Below, in pieces: positions 24,214 through 36,699 of a stretch of 64,000 nt of DNA. Under the pieces are notes generated by a model. The model ran no database searches and had not been told where the DNA came from. It saw nothing but the letters and a program-made list of their open reading frames with translations. This stretch comes from Warburgia ugandensis. Its lineage: Eukaryota > Streptophyta > Magnoliopsida > Canellales > Canellaceae. The stretch is taken from positions 29,108,449 to 29,172,448 of the forward strand of contig CP141136.1 in NCBI GenBank assembly GCA_035236585.1. The letters are read 5' to 3'. The translations under genes were made by a program, and so were the position numbers. How positions within the stretch are numbered: the first letter of the stretch is position 1; every line of letters begins with the position of its first letter.

Positions 24214-26133
24214 TGTTAATTGCTTAATTTTGGCTAAAAGACCTCTAGTTTAGCATTCAATTAGATCATCTAATCGTCCAAATTTCAAACTTTAGCTTGA
24301 TTAACCATCTAGACCTTAATCAACGGTTAGATGATCATTTGAGTTATTAAAGGATTAATGTACGGTTTGATTATTCTAATTTAGTCTTTTATTTTGCAGA
24401 TCAACTGAAGGAAGGTTGGATAGCTCAGCTCTATGATCAACGGTGTAGATCAAAAAGGCAAGTGTCCTAATCAACAAGGAGTCCTAATTGGAAGAGTTCT
24501 AGTTGGAAGAGGAGTTGTAAAAGGATGAGGATTTCTAAAAGTGATGGAGTTCTAATTGGAGGAGAAGAAAGTTTACAAACAGGACTCTAACTCTTTAAGG
24601 ATAGAGTTTGAGGAAGAAAAAGGAGGAGCAGTTTTTATAAATAGGAGAGCCATATGGAGAGAAGGGGAGTTTTTATTAGTTGTTTCGTGGCTACTTTCCT
24701 ATTCCTTGTTTTGTTTGGAGTTTCCCTTGTTCACTCGTTCTCTTTCACATTAACAGCCCTCTCTTACCTAGCATCACCCCCATTTTCTTCACACCACGTT
24801 ACCGGGTTTCCTTCATTCATCGCACACCCCGCACCATCTCTTCTTTTCTAATTCATCTCACGTTCTTCGTCTTCTTCCCCGTAAAACACATCTTCTGTAT
24901 TGTTCTCTTCTCAATGCACCAACCCATCAGCACTACCCAGGAACGTGTTTAGTCCCTACTTCCAGTACTGCTCCCATCTAGCACTTCCATACCTCTCCCA
25001 GCTTTCAACACCCTAGCCATCACTCCACGCGCCAAGGCCAAAGACGCAGATCACCGGCCCGAAGAACTAGTCGACGCCCAGACGTCGTTTTCTCTCTCTT
25101 CTATTGTCACACCCAAACCAAGAGCCCCCTCATCACTGGCCGCATCTTTTCACCTGGCCGGCACCCCTCTACTCTGTCCATCTCCTATCTCCATGCATCA
25201 TCTCACCACCGCACTCCACCGTTTTTTCTCCTCCAGGACCTTTCATTCCAGCTATCGTGCGACGCTCCTCAGAGCTTTTGGATTCTTCCCCATCTCCGAG
25301 TGGCTTAGAGGAGGAAACCATTTCCTCTGTTTTTCCCTCAATCGCCCCTTTTTCTTTTCCTTCGTTCCCCACTTTCTCTTCCCAACTCCAGGCCACCCAG
25401 AACAGAACAGTCGTGGACGACGCCCATCACTAGACAAGAGCTCTCCCATCTGCCCTTCACCCATCTCCTATTTGGCACTTCAAGGACAAGCACCCAGCGC
25501 ACCAGACGATGGACAAACACGCCCATCCCAAAGACGCCTCACCAAACCATCGTCTGCGCAGATCTCAACCGCCCATACTAGACGGCCCGGCATTTTCTCG
25601 CCTCCGGACGTCTCGGAGAAGGAAACCCAAACTGGGTTTCCTCCCGCGTTGCTGCCCTTTTCCCTCTTTCCTTCTTTCCCTCCTCCGGCTCCATCTCCAT
25701 CTCCTTCTTCTCCTTCGTTGGTTTTTCCTAGTTTTTGTTAAAAACCAGAGTTTGAATAGAAATTCCAATTTTGCCCTTCATCTTTAAATGAAATGACAAT
25801 TCTGTTCAATTCCATTAATTACATTTGCGTCCCCTATTTAATGACATATGTATCCCCATTTTATTTATATTTGTGTCCCTGTTCCATTTAAGCTTTATTT
25901 TATCCATCTTTTGACAGTGTTATCCAGGGACAATGCTATCCATCTTTTGACAGTGTGATTTAGGGATGTTTGATTAGTTTATTTTGTTTTCTGGAATTGA
26001 AAGTGATTTAAAATGCATCATTTGAATAATTAAATTTTATTAGAAACTCCACTTAAAGCGAGTCCCTGTGGGTTCGACCCGTATTTGTATAGCTATACTA
26101 CAATAGCCCGTGCACTTGCGGAAAACATCAACA
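24214..26133 (+). mobile_element. Unpaired 3' LTR (family A, copy A3)
   Basis: TGTTAATTGC to ...CATCAACA, 1,920 bp. It shares with A1 and A2 the start, the hairpin (25621-25641, perfect), the TATCCAGGGACA box and the CTACAATAGC-GTGCACTTGCGG end. It is too diverged from A2 to be its partner by recent insertion. TATAAATA at 24636-24643 is a likely promoter, followed by a CT-rich tract. Flanking pentamers do not match those of E2. Open frames at 24556-25787 are not supported as genes. Confidence 0.75.
25621..25641 (+). promoter_or_regulatory. Conserved LTR hairpin (A3)
   Basis: GGAAACCC / GGGTTTCC with loop AAACT; same structure as 5283-5303. Confidence 0.6.
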
Positions 26134-27618
26134 CAACTTCACCCCTATAACCCAGCAATTTGGGAAGCTAAATTCCAGGTAGGGCATGTAGGAATAGCCA
26201 TAATGTTTACCATGTCAATGTCTTCAAAATCTACTAGCTATTGGGTAGGAAAATTTCAAAAGATTCATGCGACCAGTACCATGCATGAGCTTGATGCTTA
26301 AATTTATGGGATTTTTGCCTTGGTTTAGATCTTCTTTGTTATCATGATAAAGGTCAGTGGATGAACTGATATTATGCTAAAAATTAGAATGTTTGGATGA
26401 TGGAATCATTGAGCACACCATTGATATGTTTTAAACACCACTTCTGGAAATTTTGGCCAGTTATGCTATTGTTTCCAGCTGCAGGCATGCCCTGTTAACC
26501 AGGGAATTTTTGTGGGTATTGTTAGGGGAAACCTGTACCCCAGATAGAATTTTGGTTTGGTTAAAGTTGGAGTGAAAATGAACGCGGGTACAATCACTGA
26601 CTTTCAATAGAATTTTGCACCGCTGCATGTTGCGTGCGCCCGGAGTATTAGGCTTAATTTCTGCTTCAGATTGTGATGATCAATGCATCCGGTGGTTTTG
26701 CATGTTACATCATATTATACAGTAGGAAATGAGCTCTCATTAGGCCAAAAATTACATGAATCCAGTGGTGGAATCACTACTTATATACATGTAAAATCTA
26801 GAAAGCGTTGTTGTGTTTCTGTGAACACGCTGCGTGGACTGGTTTTCCATCCCCGCAATTGACTTCTTGCTACTGAAATTTTGTTGGGAACTTTGCATGG
26901 TTTGTGAAGGGAAACCTTCACCTTTGTTGGCATTTCACTTGGTATAGTCTTGGGGTAAAAATAATCAAGAAGTGATGGGGATGGAGCAAGAGAAGTGATA
27001 TCGGTTCGTTGCTGGTTCCAGCAGAAACCAGAGGTAACTTTTCCCTGTGTTTTGTTATAAAGTGTCAATAAAACCTGAAGAAATTAAGAAATTATAAGTT
27101 TATATAGTAGTCAGCATTTCTAAAGTAAACCAGGTGAGTTCCATGCCAATTTACAGCCAAGATAGGGTGAAATGGGCATCGGATTAGGGCAATGATTCCT
27201 GTTGGTTCCAACAGAAACCTGATGCAACTCTTCCCTGTGTTTGACGCTAAAATGTTCATAAAACCTTGGGATATTTTAATGTTTGTAAGCTTAAATAATG
27301 GTTAAATCATTTAAAAGTAAACCAGATGAGTTTCCTGGCAATTTATGGCCAAGTTAGGGAGAAATAGGTGGACTTGGGCAACGTGCACTTCAGATTCCTG
27401 CAGAACAACACCACTTTATCAGAGTTGAGGACATTAAAAGCTGGTCATAACAATGAAATGCTACTCCATTTTGTTCATAAGATTCTAGTATTACCTCATG
27501 TGTTATTGAAAACTTCTGTTGGCACATGAAAAATTGATTACTTACTATTGGAGCTATATACCACGTTAAATCAGTCATTGCAAGGAACACTTAGGAACTT
27601 CAATATGCTATATTTTGT
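26134..27618. repeat. Unassigned sequence with a 190-bp tandem duplication
   Basis: No transposon or gene was recognised. Two adjacent units (about 26980-27170 and 27171-27360, period 190) share GGTTCCAGCAGAAACC-like cores at 27011 and 27201, each followed by a TTCCCTGTGTTT block and an AAAGTAAACCAG block. The segment is less AT-rich and less repeat-like than its neighbours and may be unique host DNA. Confidence 0.6.
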
Positions 27619-30344
27619 TGTGATTTTAAGTTAAAACTATCATGTGCACGAATCAAATGTACTAATTGAAGCGAAGAGGTCAATCACACGAGGAATCAAA
27701 CGGTTGTGATGCTAGTGGTCCCTATTTTAAATTCTCTAATCTAGCCAAATTTAAGAGATCCTTCCTAAACTAAGAATGAAAACTAACACATGAAGACACA
27801 AATTATGGTAAAACTTAAAACATGCCAAATTAATAACATTCCTAAATCAATACACTTTCTAAAAATAAAACTTTCCTAAATGAAAACTTTTAAATTTATG
27901 ACTTTCTTAAAGTAAGAACTTTCTTAGATTATAACTTTCTAAAAATGCAATTTTAACAACTTTCCTAACTCAAATATCCTAAGCATGAAATTTAGCAATT
28001 AACCTAAGGAAACATGCACCAATCAACTACTTCCCTAATCATGCAAATTCTAAAGAAAGCAATCAAATTCACACGGATGAAAATTTTAACAACTAATAAC
28101 TAATCAACCACATACTAATAATATAATCAAAATTAACAATCAAACACTAATTAAACTAACTTCTCCTACCATGAATGGATTTAACTAGCTTGAGATTTAA
28201 TAGCACCAATTCATTCAAAATCATATGCACCAATTATGGATAGCACACTTGGTATCAATATGATTTGGTAAGTATTCTTCATGCTTGTTAAAATGAGCAA
28301 TTAAACTAATGATCTACAAGCAAACAAGGACAGTTCCAATGTTACCTATATTTAGCCTAAAAAACTTAAAAAATCATGCATTCACTCCTTTGAATTGTAT
28401 GCATGGTTTCCATAGGTTTTTGGTTGGATAGTTGGGAAAGTTCACTTAATGATCACACCATGACATCAACATGCAACAAGTAAATAAGAAGAACTCATTA
28501 TCATCCATCAATCAAAAGAGATTCCACTCAATATCAACAAGTTTTGAAAAGAAGGAACACTACAAAAGATGGTGTGTTCCATACATAAAATAGGCACACC
28601 ATGCTTTACATAGATGTAATCCAAATATGATTCCTCAATACACCTTAATCAATATGCAAGTTTCTTAACAATTGAAAATGAAGCATGAGGGTGGAATCAC
28701 CAACAAAAGATCTAAACAAGGATAAGATTAGATTCAAAGTAACTTTCCCTTGGCTGTCACTTCAAGTGAAACCAATTTTGAATCTTTAATCACAACCAAA
28801 AAGAACTAAGGCAATGAAAGAAATAATTAGCAACAATGAAAGCTAAAGACAATTCAAAAGAGATGAAGATCAAAAGGACTAAACCAACCTTCTAAATAAG
28901 AACAACAATATCAATCCTAGGCATGGAACACTTGCGAAAGATGCAACCCAACTTGGAAGAGAGTAGCAGCCACCCAAAAGGAGAAGAAATTCAATGCAAA
29001 AGGTGAAAGGCAAGTGGGAAGAAAAAGAACGCCCTCTTCAAAGTGAAGGAGGCATCTTTTGCTTCCAAGGAAAGATACCCTATTCTTCTCTTCCTCTCTT
29101 GCTTTTATAGGTTGTTTCTTAAGTTTTCTATGGTATCCTAAGATTAAGGAGTGGTGGGGATGAAAGATAAAGAGAATTGGATGGCTAGGATGAAATTTTA
29201 AGGGGTTGCCTAGGGTTTTTAACAAAGAGGAAACAAAGTGGTTGCCTTTTGAATGCTTTAATGGTGGAGACGCCTAATTTTTAGGAGGCATCTCCCCCCT
29301 GAAAAATCATTGAGATCTATTCAATTATGGAAAGTTGGTGGACGATGATGAGGTGACAAAGAGATAAGAAGATGGGAGGAGAGAGAGGGCTAGGAAAAAA
29401 AAAATAGGAAAGAGAGGTGAGGTGGGGAAAATTAATTGGCCAAGTGGTTTTCTATGAAGAGAGAATTGGTTGGGTGGTTCGAATGGGAGTTTAGGAAAGT
29501 GGAAAAGCCTTAGAAAGGTGGGAGTCTTGAATGAAAATTGAAATTCATGGTGCATTAATGGTGAGATGGAAAGTAAGAAAAAAGAGGGGAAAATATAAAT
29601 TTTGAAGAGCTCTTTTCTTATTGCTCCATATGCTACCTTATCCTTCTCTTAATTCTCTTCAAAATATCCTTGTAAATCCGAAGAATAATTTTTTATATTC
29701 TCCTCTAGTCATGGCCTTCCATTTAGCTTAGCATATTTGGTTTTGATGGATAACTTTGAGGGCTCCATTGGCTTGGCTTCATGGCTACCTTAGATGGTTC
29801 TTGGCTTAGCTTAATGGCTCAATTCCTTGACTTTGGTGATGACTTAGCTCCTTAGCTTGTCATCTTCTTCAAGGCTTGATTATGACTAAGTAGCCTAAGT
29901 GCAACCCATGCAAAGGTGGTGGACTTTGCATGGCTTGTGCATGGGCCTACTTTGGCCAACTTTAACTCCTTTAATTGCATCTATTGCTTGCCCTAAGATG
30001 GTCTTGACCTTAATGTCATATTATATTGATGACTTTTCAACTTTGATTGAATCTTTTGATCATAATATTCCATTTTCATCCCGATTGATCTTAGCCATTA
30101 GATCACCATCTTGCTTCTTAAAAAAGTGAAAAAATTTCAATTAAATCTTAGAAAAATATGACTAATCACATACTTACTTTGGATTAGTGTCTATAACTAC
30201 AAAATATCAAATTTTGGTGTCATTTGATAAAAAAAATGCACGTGTTACAATTTTGGTCAAAAACCATAATTTACTCCTATAAGTTATAACCCATGGGTAA
30301 CTAATAGGGTGGTTTTTATAAAAAAGTTAGACACTTATCTACCA
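27619..30344 (-). mobile_element. Family C 3' LTR (copy C2)
   Basis: TGGTAGATAAGTG at 30344 to ...AAAATCACA at 27619, 2,726 bp. It pairs with C1 in plus orientation and with the truncated copy at 32768-33662. Internal spacer lies on its right. The 28917-29555 open frames are low-complexity frames in the transcribed part of the LTR. No target-site duplication was found. Confidence 0.7.
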
Positions 30345-31131
30345 GAATTTTACTAGTCCTGAGAAAAACATGCAAAAAATTATTTCACAAAAACAAATAA
30401 AAAATGCAACTTTCGTAGGTACTCATGATTGTATTTAGCACATGCAATAAGCCCTTGAACTAGGTTACCCCTAGTGGACTAGTTAGGCCTTGTGAGGATT
30501 TGTAGTGAACATACTCATAAAATTTTCGAATGTTGAGTCCCCTATTTTATCTCAAATAATCCTCATTCTTTGGTAATCTATTAGTTTTTGACAACTCAAT
30601 AGAGAGGATTGACAATTTTACGAATTATATACATGCTCAAGAAATTTTATTCCAATTATTTCTCAAAGTGCATGTGTGTGTAAAGTCTCACAAGTCTTGA
30701 CTTTTAATTAGATATGCTCAAATTCTATTTAAAATATGTTTTGACCTCAAATCCTTATAGATATACTTTCAGAAAGTGAAGCTCTTAAATAAGGGGTTGA
30801 ACATATTTCTCTCTTTATGTAACTAAATCCAACAAGAGTAATGGTTCACATAAATTTTTAAATGCTAAAGAAATAAGGAAAAGTGATCCCTAAGATTGGA
30901 TGTTATTACCAAGAATAACAAGGGTAGTTTACATTAATTCATTCTTTTTATATTCTCTTTAAGGCTATATTCCACCTAAGATCAATAGGTCTTTAACTAG
31001 GATGAAATGTAGGCTTGGGACAGATTCAGAAAAGAAGGGTATAAGGATTTGAAAGGTTCAAAATTGAGTAGTGGTCTTCTTTTTTATTGTTGGACAATTG
31101 ATCATTGACTATATTAAAGTAAATTTCCTTT

Positions 31132-31136
31132 GTATT
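31132..31136. repeat. Target-site duplication of the TRIM (left)
   Basis: GTATT, identical to 31732-31736. Confidence 0.9.
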
Positions 31137-31731
31137 TGTAACACCCTGGGGTTCCAATAGTCACAATATTATCCGCTTTGGGGCACCCATACACCCCTCA
31201 CGGTTTTGTTCTTCCCCAATTTTTTAGGAAAAATGCATTGTGACCATTAGAGTTTTCCAAACTTTTATAAACATCCTAGTTTCCTCTCCCCAGGCAATGT
31301 GGGACTAACTCTCTGTCCTTCATCCCATCCTAGAAGCCTGAGCCTTCTCTTGACCCGCCTTCATCGGCCCAAGGCTTCACATCTTTCCCCCTTAGGGAAC
31401 ACGCATCCCCGCGTGATAGCCACAACTATGCACATGCATGCGGCTAGCCACCATACCATGAGGGGAACTGGCTTTGATACCATTTGTAACACCCTAGGGT
31501 TCCAATAGTCATAATATTGTCCACTTTGGGGCACCCATACACCCCTCATGGTTTTGTTCTTCCTCAGTTTCCTAGGAAAAATGCATTGTGACCATTAGAG
31601 TTTCTCAAACTCTTATAAACTGCCTAGTTTCCTCTCCCCAGGTAATGTGGGACTAACTCTCTGTCCTTCACCCCAGCATAGAAGCTTGCCAGCCTTCTCT
31701 TGGCCCTCCCTCATCGGCCCAGGGCTTCACA
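31137..31731 (-). mobile_element. Complete TRIM (miniature LTR retrotransposon)
   Basis: Two direct terminal repeats, 31137-31381 (245 bp) and 31485-31731 (247 bp), about 90% identical by eye, flank only 103 bp. Ends are TG...CA and GTATT is duplicated on both sides. In minus orientation the internal part begins with TGGTATCAAAGC (31471-31482), one base off the usual initiator-tRNA-Met primer site, two bases after the LTR. It ends in a purine tract AAGGGGGAAAGA (31382-31393) next to the second LTR. It encodes no protein and would depend on enzymes from another element. Roughly 25 LTR differences, mostly transitions, mean it is not recent. Confidence 0.92.
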
Positions 31732-31736
31732 GTATT
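31732..31736. repeat. Target-site duplication of the TRIM (right)
   Basis: GTATT, identical to 31132-31136. Confidence 0.9.
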
Positions 31737-32767
31737 CTTGTCTTTCAATTTCTCTTCTGGTTCTGATACTTATTTCTTTTCACTCTTCTTTTTCTTTTAA
31801 CTCTTTGAAATAAAGACTTTTGGTGTTTTTCAATTCTTTAACTTTTTGTCCTCTTTTGAACTTTGCTACTAACTCTACCCATTTTGAAAATGGGTAATGG
31901 ATGTTTGTTTCTTTCTTGGTTTTTCTAGGTTAAGGTAAATGGGGTTAAGAAAGAAAAGGCTTAATAATAGGCCCAAAGAGTTAACTAGTGATATACTATA
32001 TTGGGTAGGTTTTATTTCTCTGGCCTGAAAAAGGATGGCCTACATTATGCTTGAGGTTTCCTAAAACCTATCAAATTCAATAAATTTTCTTGTAATAAAG
32101 CTATTGCTCCTATTTATTCTAGATATTTGACCAAAACAAGGATAATAAGATCACACTAAACTATGTATGCAGAAGAAAATGTGGAATTATTTATAACTCT
32201 TTGAAGAAGATATTCTCTAAAGCTCACTAGGTTATAGGTCTCCATTGATTTTCTTCAGGGTCTCTAAGTCATATTTTTTTATTAGTCTTGACTATATGGT
32301 GTGTGTAAATATTTTTGAAAATTAACCTTGATAAAATGCTTCAACACATTGATAATATGCAAAAATAGTCATATACAATTCCATTAAGAGGGAAAAATAA
32401 TAGAAATACTAAGTTCTAAAAGGCCAATTCTCATCACAATAAGGAAACTCTACCTTAAAAAACTATTTTTTAAAGAAAATTCAAAATCTCTATGGACATC
32501 TACAACCCCAACCTAAATGAAACATTCTCCTTAATGTTTGAAAACATAGGACCCTATATGAAATGGAAAGATGTAGAAGATTGAGATTTTAAAAAAACAT
32601 TTAGGTTGCATCCGAGGGAGCAGTAAGTTTTACATCTTCAGCCAGATGTAATGATGAGCATAAGGACAATGATCTTCAAGGTTCTTATAGTAGTCTAAGG
32701 TGGGTCAAGATAATGTGGTGCCTCTAAAAGTGTTTCTTTAATCTCAAGGATAAACATATTTAAGAGA

Positions 32768-33662
32768 TAAGAATTGATTGGCTAAGTGGTTTTCTAGGAA
32801 GTGGGCATTGGATGAGTGGTTTGGATGGGAGTTTAGGAAGGTGGGAATCTTGAATGGAAAGTAAAATTCATGGTGCATCTTAGTAGTGAGGTGGAAAGTG
32901 AGAAAAACACAAATTTTGAAGGAGTCACTTCCTATTGGTTCACATGCTACCTTATCCTAGTGGAATTTTCCTTAGTTCTCTTCAAAATATCCTCATAAAT
33001 CCCAAGGATAATTCTTTAGATTCTCCTCGCATCATGGCCTTCCATTTAGCTTAGCTTATGTGGCTTTGATGGTTAACTTTGAGGGCTCCATTGGCTTGGT
33101 TTCATGGCTGGCTTGGATGGCTCTCTTGGCTTAGCTTGATGGCTCAATTCCTAGGCTTTGGCGGTTGGTTTGGCTCCTTATCTTGTCATCTTCTTCATAG
33201 CTTGATTATGGCTAAGTGGCTTAAGTGCAACCCATGCAAAGGTGGTGGACTTTGCATGGCTTGTGCATGGGCCCACTTTGGCCACCTTTGGCTCCTTTAA
33301 TTGCATCCATTACTTGCCCTAATGATGATCTTGACCTTGTATTGGATTGATGACTTTTATGCTTTGACTTGATCTTTTGACCTTGATCTTCCATTTTCAT
33401 CCCAATCGATTTTAACCATCAAATCAACATCTCACTTCCTATAAAAAGTGAAAATTTCTAATTAGATTTTAGAAAAATATGAGTAATCATGTATTTACCT
33501 CATATTAGCCTATGGACCTACAAAATATCAATTTTTTGAGTCATTAGGTCAAAAAAATGCATGTGTTACAATTTTTGGTCAAAAGCCCTACTTTACCCCT
33601 ATAAGTTATAACACATTGCTAACTAATTAGGTTGGTTTTTACGAAAAATTAGACACTTATCA
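32768..33662 (-). mobile_element. Truncated family C LTR (copy C3)
   Basis: TGATAAGTGTC at 33662, matching C2 down to about 29430-equivalent sequence at 32768, then broken. The primer site, leader, gag and pol expected to follow are gone; the spacer at 32540 comes next. Sequence right of 33662 (AGCCCTAG, CACTAAAA) resembles the spacer edge at 30345, so this may also have been a 3' LTR. Confidence 0.6.
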
Positions 33663-36300
33663 TATTCCACTAGCCCTAGCACTAAAATAAAGGAATTGTA
33701 AACTACTCATTTGTATAGAAATTTATACCTAGACTTAGTAGATATTTTGAAACTTGTAATGCATGGGTTATGCCAGGAGCTTATTAATAACACAATAGAG
33801 TTTGAAATCCTAATATTCTCAATTATTAAGGTGTTCCACTAGCATGGAAGTACAAATTGTTGTGAAGTATTGAAGAAAGAACACATAACATGGTTCTTAT
33901 CGGATTTGAGCTATATTAAGTGTGAATTAAATTGCTATGTTGTAGCACATATGTGGCTACTATTTTGAATTGAATTTTGTAAGTAATTTCAAGGAAAAAG
34001 TAGCTTATTAATAGAAGGTTTTGTACCTGTAACCATAACTAAGAAACAATAGAAAGAAAAATTCAAGGTTTGATAACTGAGAGATAGATATTTTTCACTT
34101 ATCGGCAATATCATAGAGGTGCTTATCACTATTTTACTATGATTATGAAAAGTGTTTAACTACTGATTTGGATGATTTAAACACTTTTATGCATATATGA
34201 GATGATCAAATTTAACCCTTATAAGGTGTACATAATTTTATGAATGTGCTAAGGATTACTTAAGGCTACACTTAAAAGCTATGAAAATAGCCCAGAATAA
34301 TAACATGCCAACATTGTTTTGACAAAGATTATGACTTCAGCAAAACATAAACTACTTATGTTAAGTCTAAGGACATCTAAAAGGCTTCAAGACTTACAAA
34401 CAAAGATTATGACTTAAGTTGTACATAAACTACAATATGTTATATTTAAGGGCATCTAGTAGGCTTCAAGCCTTATAAACAAAGAAGGATGATTGGTTTC
34501 ACACATGGCATACATCTATCTTGTATATAGTATTGTGATTTCATATCCATCGATGTTTCAAGCATGCACTTTATGAGTCAATGTAAGTCTTGGGTATATA
34601 GATTTCCATCAATGTTTTAAGCAGGCACTTTGCAAGTAGCCATAAGCCCTAGTAGACACAGTTTTGTTGATGTTTTAGGTAGGTGCTCTATGAGCATTTG
34701 TAAGTGATGATGGTTATGATTTCAATTATTGAGGCATGCAGTCTATGAGTCACTATAGGTCCTGGATATATGGATTTCCATCGATGTTTTAAACAGGATG
34801 AGTAGCCATAAGCCCTAGTAGATGCAATTTTGTTGATGCTTTAGGCAGGCGCTCTATAAGCATTCATAAGCTTTGATGGTTATGATTTTAGTGATCGAGG
34901 CATGCACTCTATTAGTACCTGTAACTCCTTGTGGTATATATTTTATCAATGTTTTTGGTATGCACTATCTGAGTAGTTGTAAGTCCTAGTGAGTATATAT
35001 TTCATCGATGTTTTAAATAGGCACTCTCTTAATAACCATAAATCTTAGAGATGTGGTTTTGATCATCATTTTGGCAGGTGCTCTAAGAGTACCGTAAGAC
35101 CGGGAGGCATGCACGCTTGGGGTGGCAATAAGACATGAGGCAGGCATATTTGGAACAGCTCTATGACCAAGGCATGAATGTTACATGCCACTATAAGTCC
35201 TGGAAACCCTATGGTAGGAGGTGCAATTGGCCACTAACTAGTAAGATAATATTGATACCAGCCTGCAATGGAGATGGCAGGTAGTTGGAGTAGCTTCTCA
35301 TGGGGAAGTGCGCTTAGTGGAAGCTGGGTAGCCCCCATGAGGTCTAGTGAGTAAAAGCAATGTGGTATCCATGAGCCTATAGTAGTCACCAAGAGGTAAC
35401 AGAAGGGCCCCACGAGTATAGGAGTCTAGGTTTTTGGTTTGGGATATTGGACATGCCAGTCACTATTGAGAGTCTAGACCATGATGTCCCTGATGGTAGA
35501 ACTATATGCCATCATAGTTTCTTATCGATCAATTTTCCCATTGCAATGTAGGCTTGGATTTCTTATGGACAAAGGATTGTGCACATTGATTTACTCTTTT
35601 AGTGACAATTTTATAGAGTTGATGATTTATTGATTTCCATTTTTATGCATAACTTGGGTTTAGGAGTTTTTCCATGTGATTTACATCTCATTTCGACATA
35701 GTATTTGGGGTTTTTGTGAGAAGGAAACCTAAGTTATTCTCATCTGAGGCCTATATAAAACATTTTACTCATGGATGTATATTGTTTGCCAACTTTTTTA
35801 TTGGTTGGTTTACATTAGGGTTAATCCTAGTGAGTGGTTGTTTTGCTCACTCCCCTACAACTAACATTTCATGTGATACCCTAAGGAGTTTGAGCACGAG
35901 GGATATCGAAAATGCAAAAGCATTGAATTCAACATAGATGTACGATGGAGATACTTTTTGAGGGATTATTTGTTAGATTCCATGCATAGGAATTCATTTT
36001 AGGTTGTATATAACTTATTTTGTTGACACTTGAGATGGTTGTAGAACCTTAATCATGGACTATTTATGCAAATGGACGTGTAACTCTACTTGTGACCAAT
36101 AATAATCTTGTGGCATGTACTTCTAACCATCTTTAGGTTAGAATATTATTTTATATATGTGGCAGTTTTGATTGTAACACTTAATAAGAAGTCAAAGTAT
36201 TTAACAAAATACTTATATATTATCACACTGGTCTCTTTTTTCAAAAACTAATTTTTTTTTGCTACTTGCCAAATTTAAAAATTGGTAAAAATTTATGAAA
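33663..36300 (+). mobile_element. LTR-like region with a minisatellite
   Basis: Noncoding apart from short chance frames. It holds the ten-unit array at 34546-35100. Near 35840-35900 a block with TTGCTCACTCCCCTACAACT and GAGCACGAGGGATATCG resembles chromovirus LTR sequence. Exact ends were not found, and the assignment rests on organisation only. Confidence 0.4.
34546..35100 (+). repeat. Ten-unit minisatellite, about 57 bp per unit
   Basis: Units start near 34546, 34610, 34667, 34725, 34780, 34831, 34890, 34945, 35007 and 35062 with core CATCGATGTTTTAGGCAGGC. The order of unit types in the first four copies recurs in the next three, so it is a higher-order array. Confidence 0.8.
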
Positions 36301-36699
36301 ATTAGGTTGTTGCACTAATTTTAGTTAAAAATTAATTTACATCTCTTATGTTTAATTGAACCATTATCATATTCTTCTCTTATTGGCTTACTATAGTTCT
36401 TGCATCATTTTAGGATCATAAGTTTAGATTACTTTGGTGCTTTGATTTTTATACTATATATGCCCTAGCATTTGACTTTGTATAATACTACACTTAATTG
36501 ACAATGCATTTGTCAGAAAACTACAAACCAACATGAATACTTTTGTTGAAACATTTACAAGCATAAAACTTTTTGAAACTAATGACTTTTCAAAAACGTT
36601 TTCAATAACTTTTGTTTCTTAATTGGATCAAATCCTAACCAGCCTTATAAAAAATGTTGTTTCAATTTCCAAGTAATATATCAAAGTTTTCTTTCGCTT

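Larger units (their letters stand above)
30345..32540 (-). mobile_element. Family C element 3' spacer, interrupted by a TRIM
   Basis: Homologous to 1-1520 of E1. It ends on the right in a decayed post-pol hairpin (32520-32539) next to a CAACCCCAACC box. No gag or pol is left in this element. The TRIM at 31137-31731 is nested in it. Confidence 0.65.

Noticed and set aside
24556-25787. Overlapping frames up to 182 codons on both strands
   Set aside because: Pyrimidine-rich transcribed part of LTR A3; proline/serine-rich noise.
15160-26133. One intact element with A2 and A3 as its two LTRs
   Set aside because: The LTRs are too different, flanking pentamers disagree, and a separate LTR tail already occurs at 23853-23878.
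34546-35100. CRISPR-like regularly spaced repeats (also 61637-62140)
   Set aside because: Units are degenerate and contiguous, without unique spacers of constant size; the genome is a plant. They are minisatellites.
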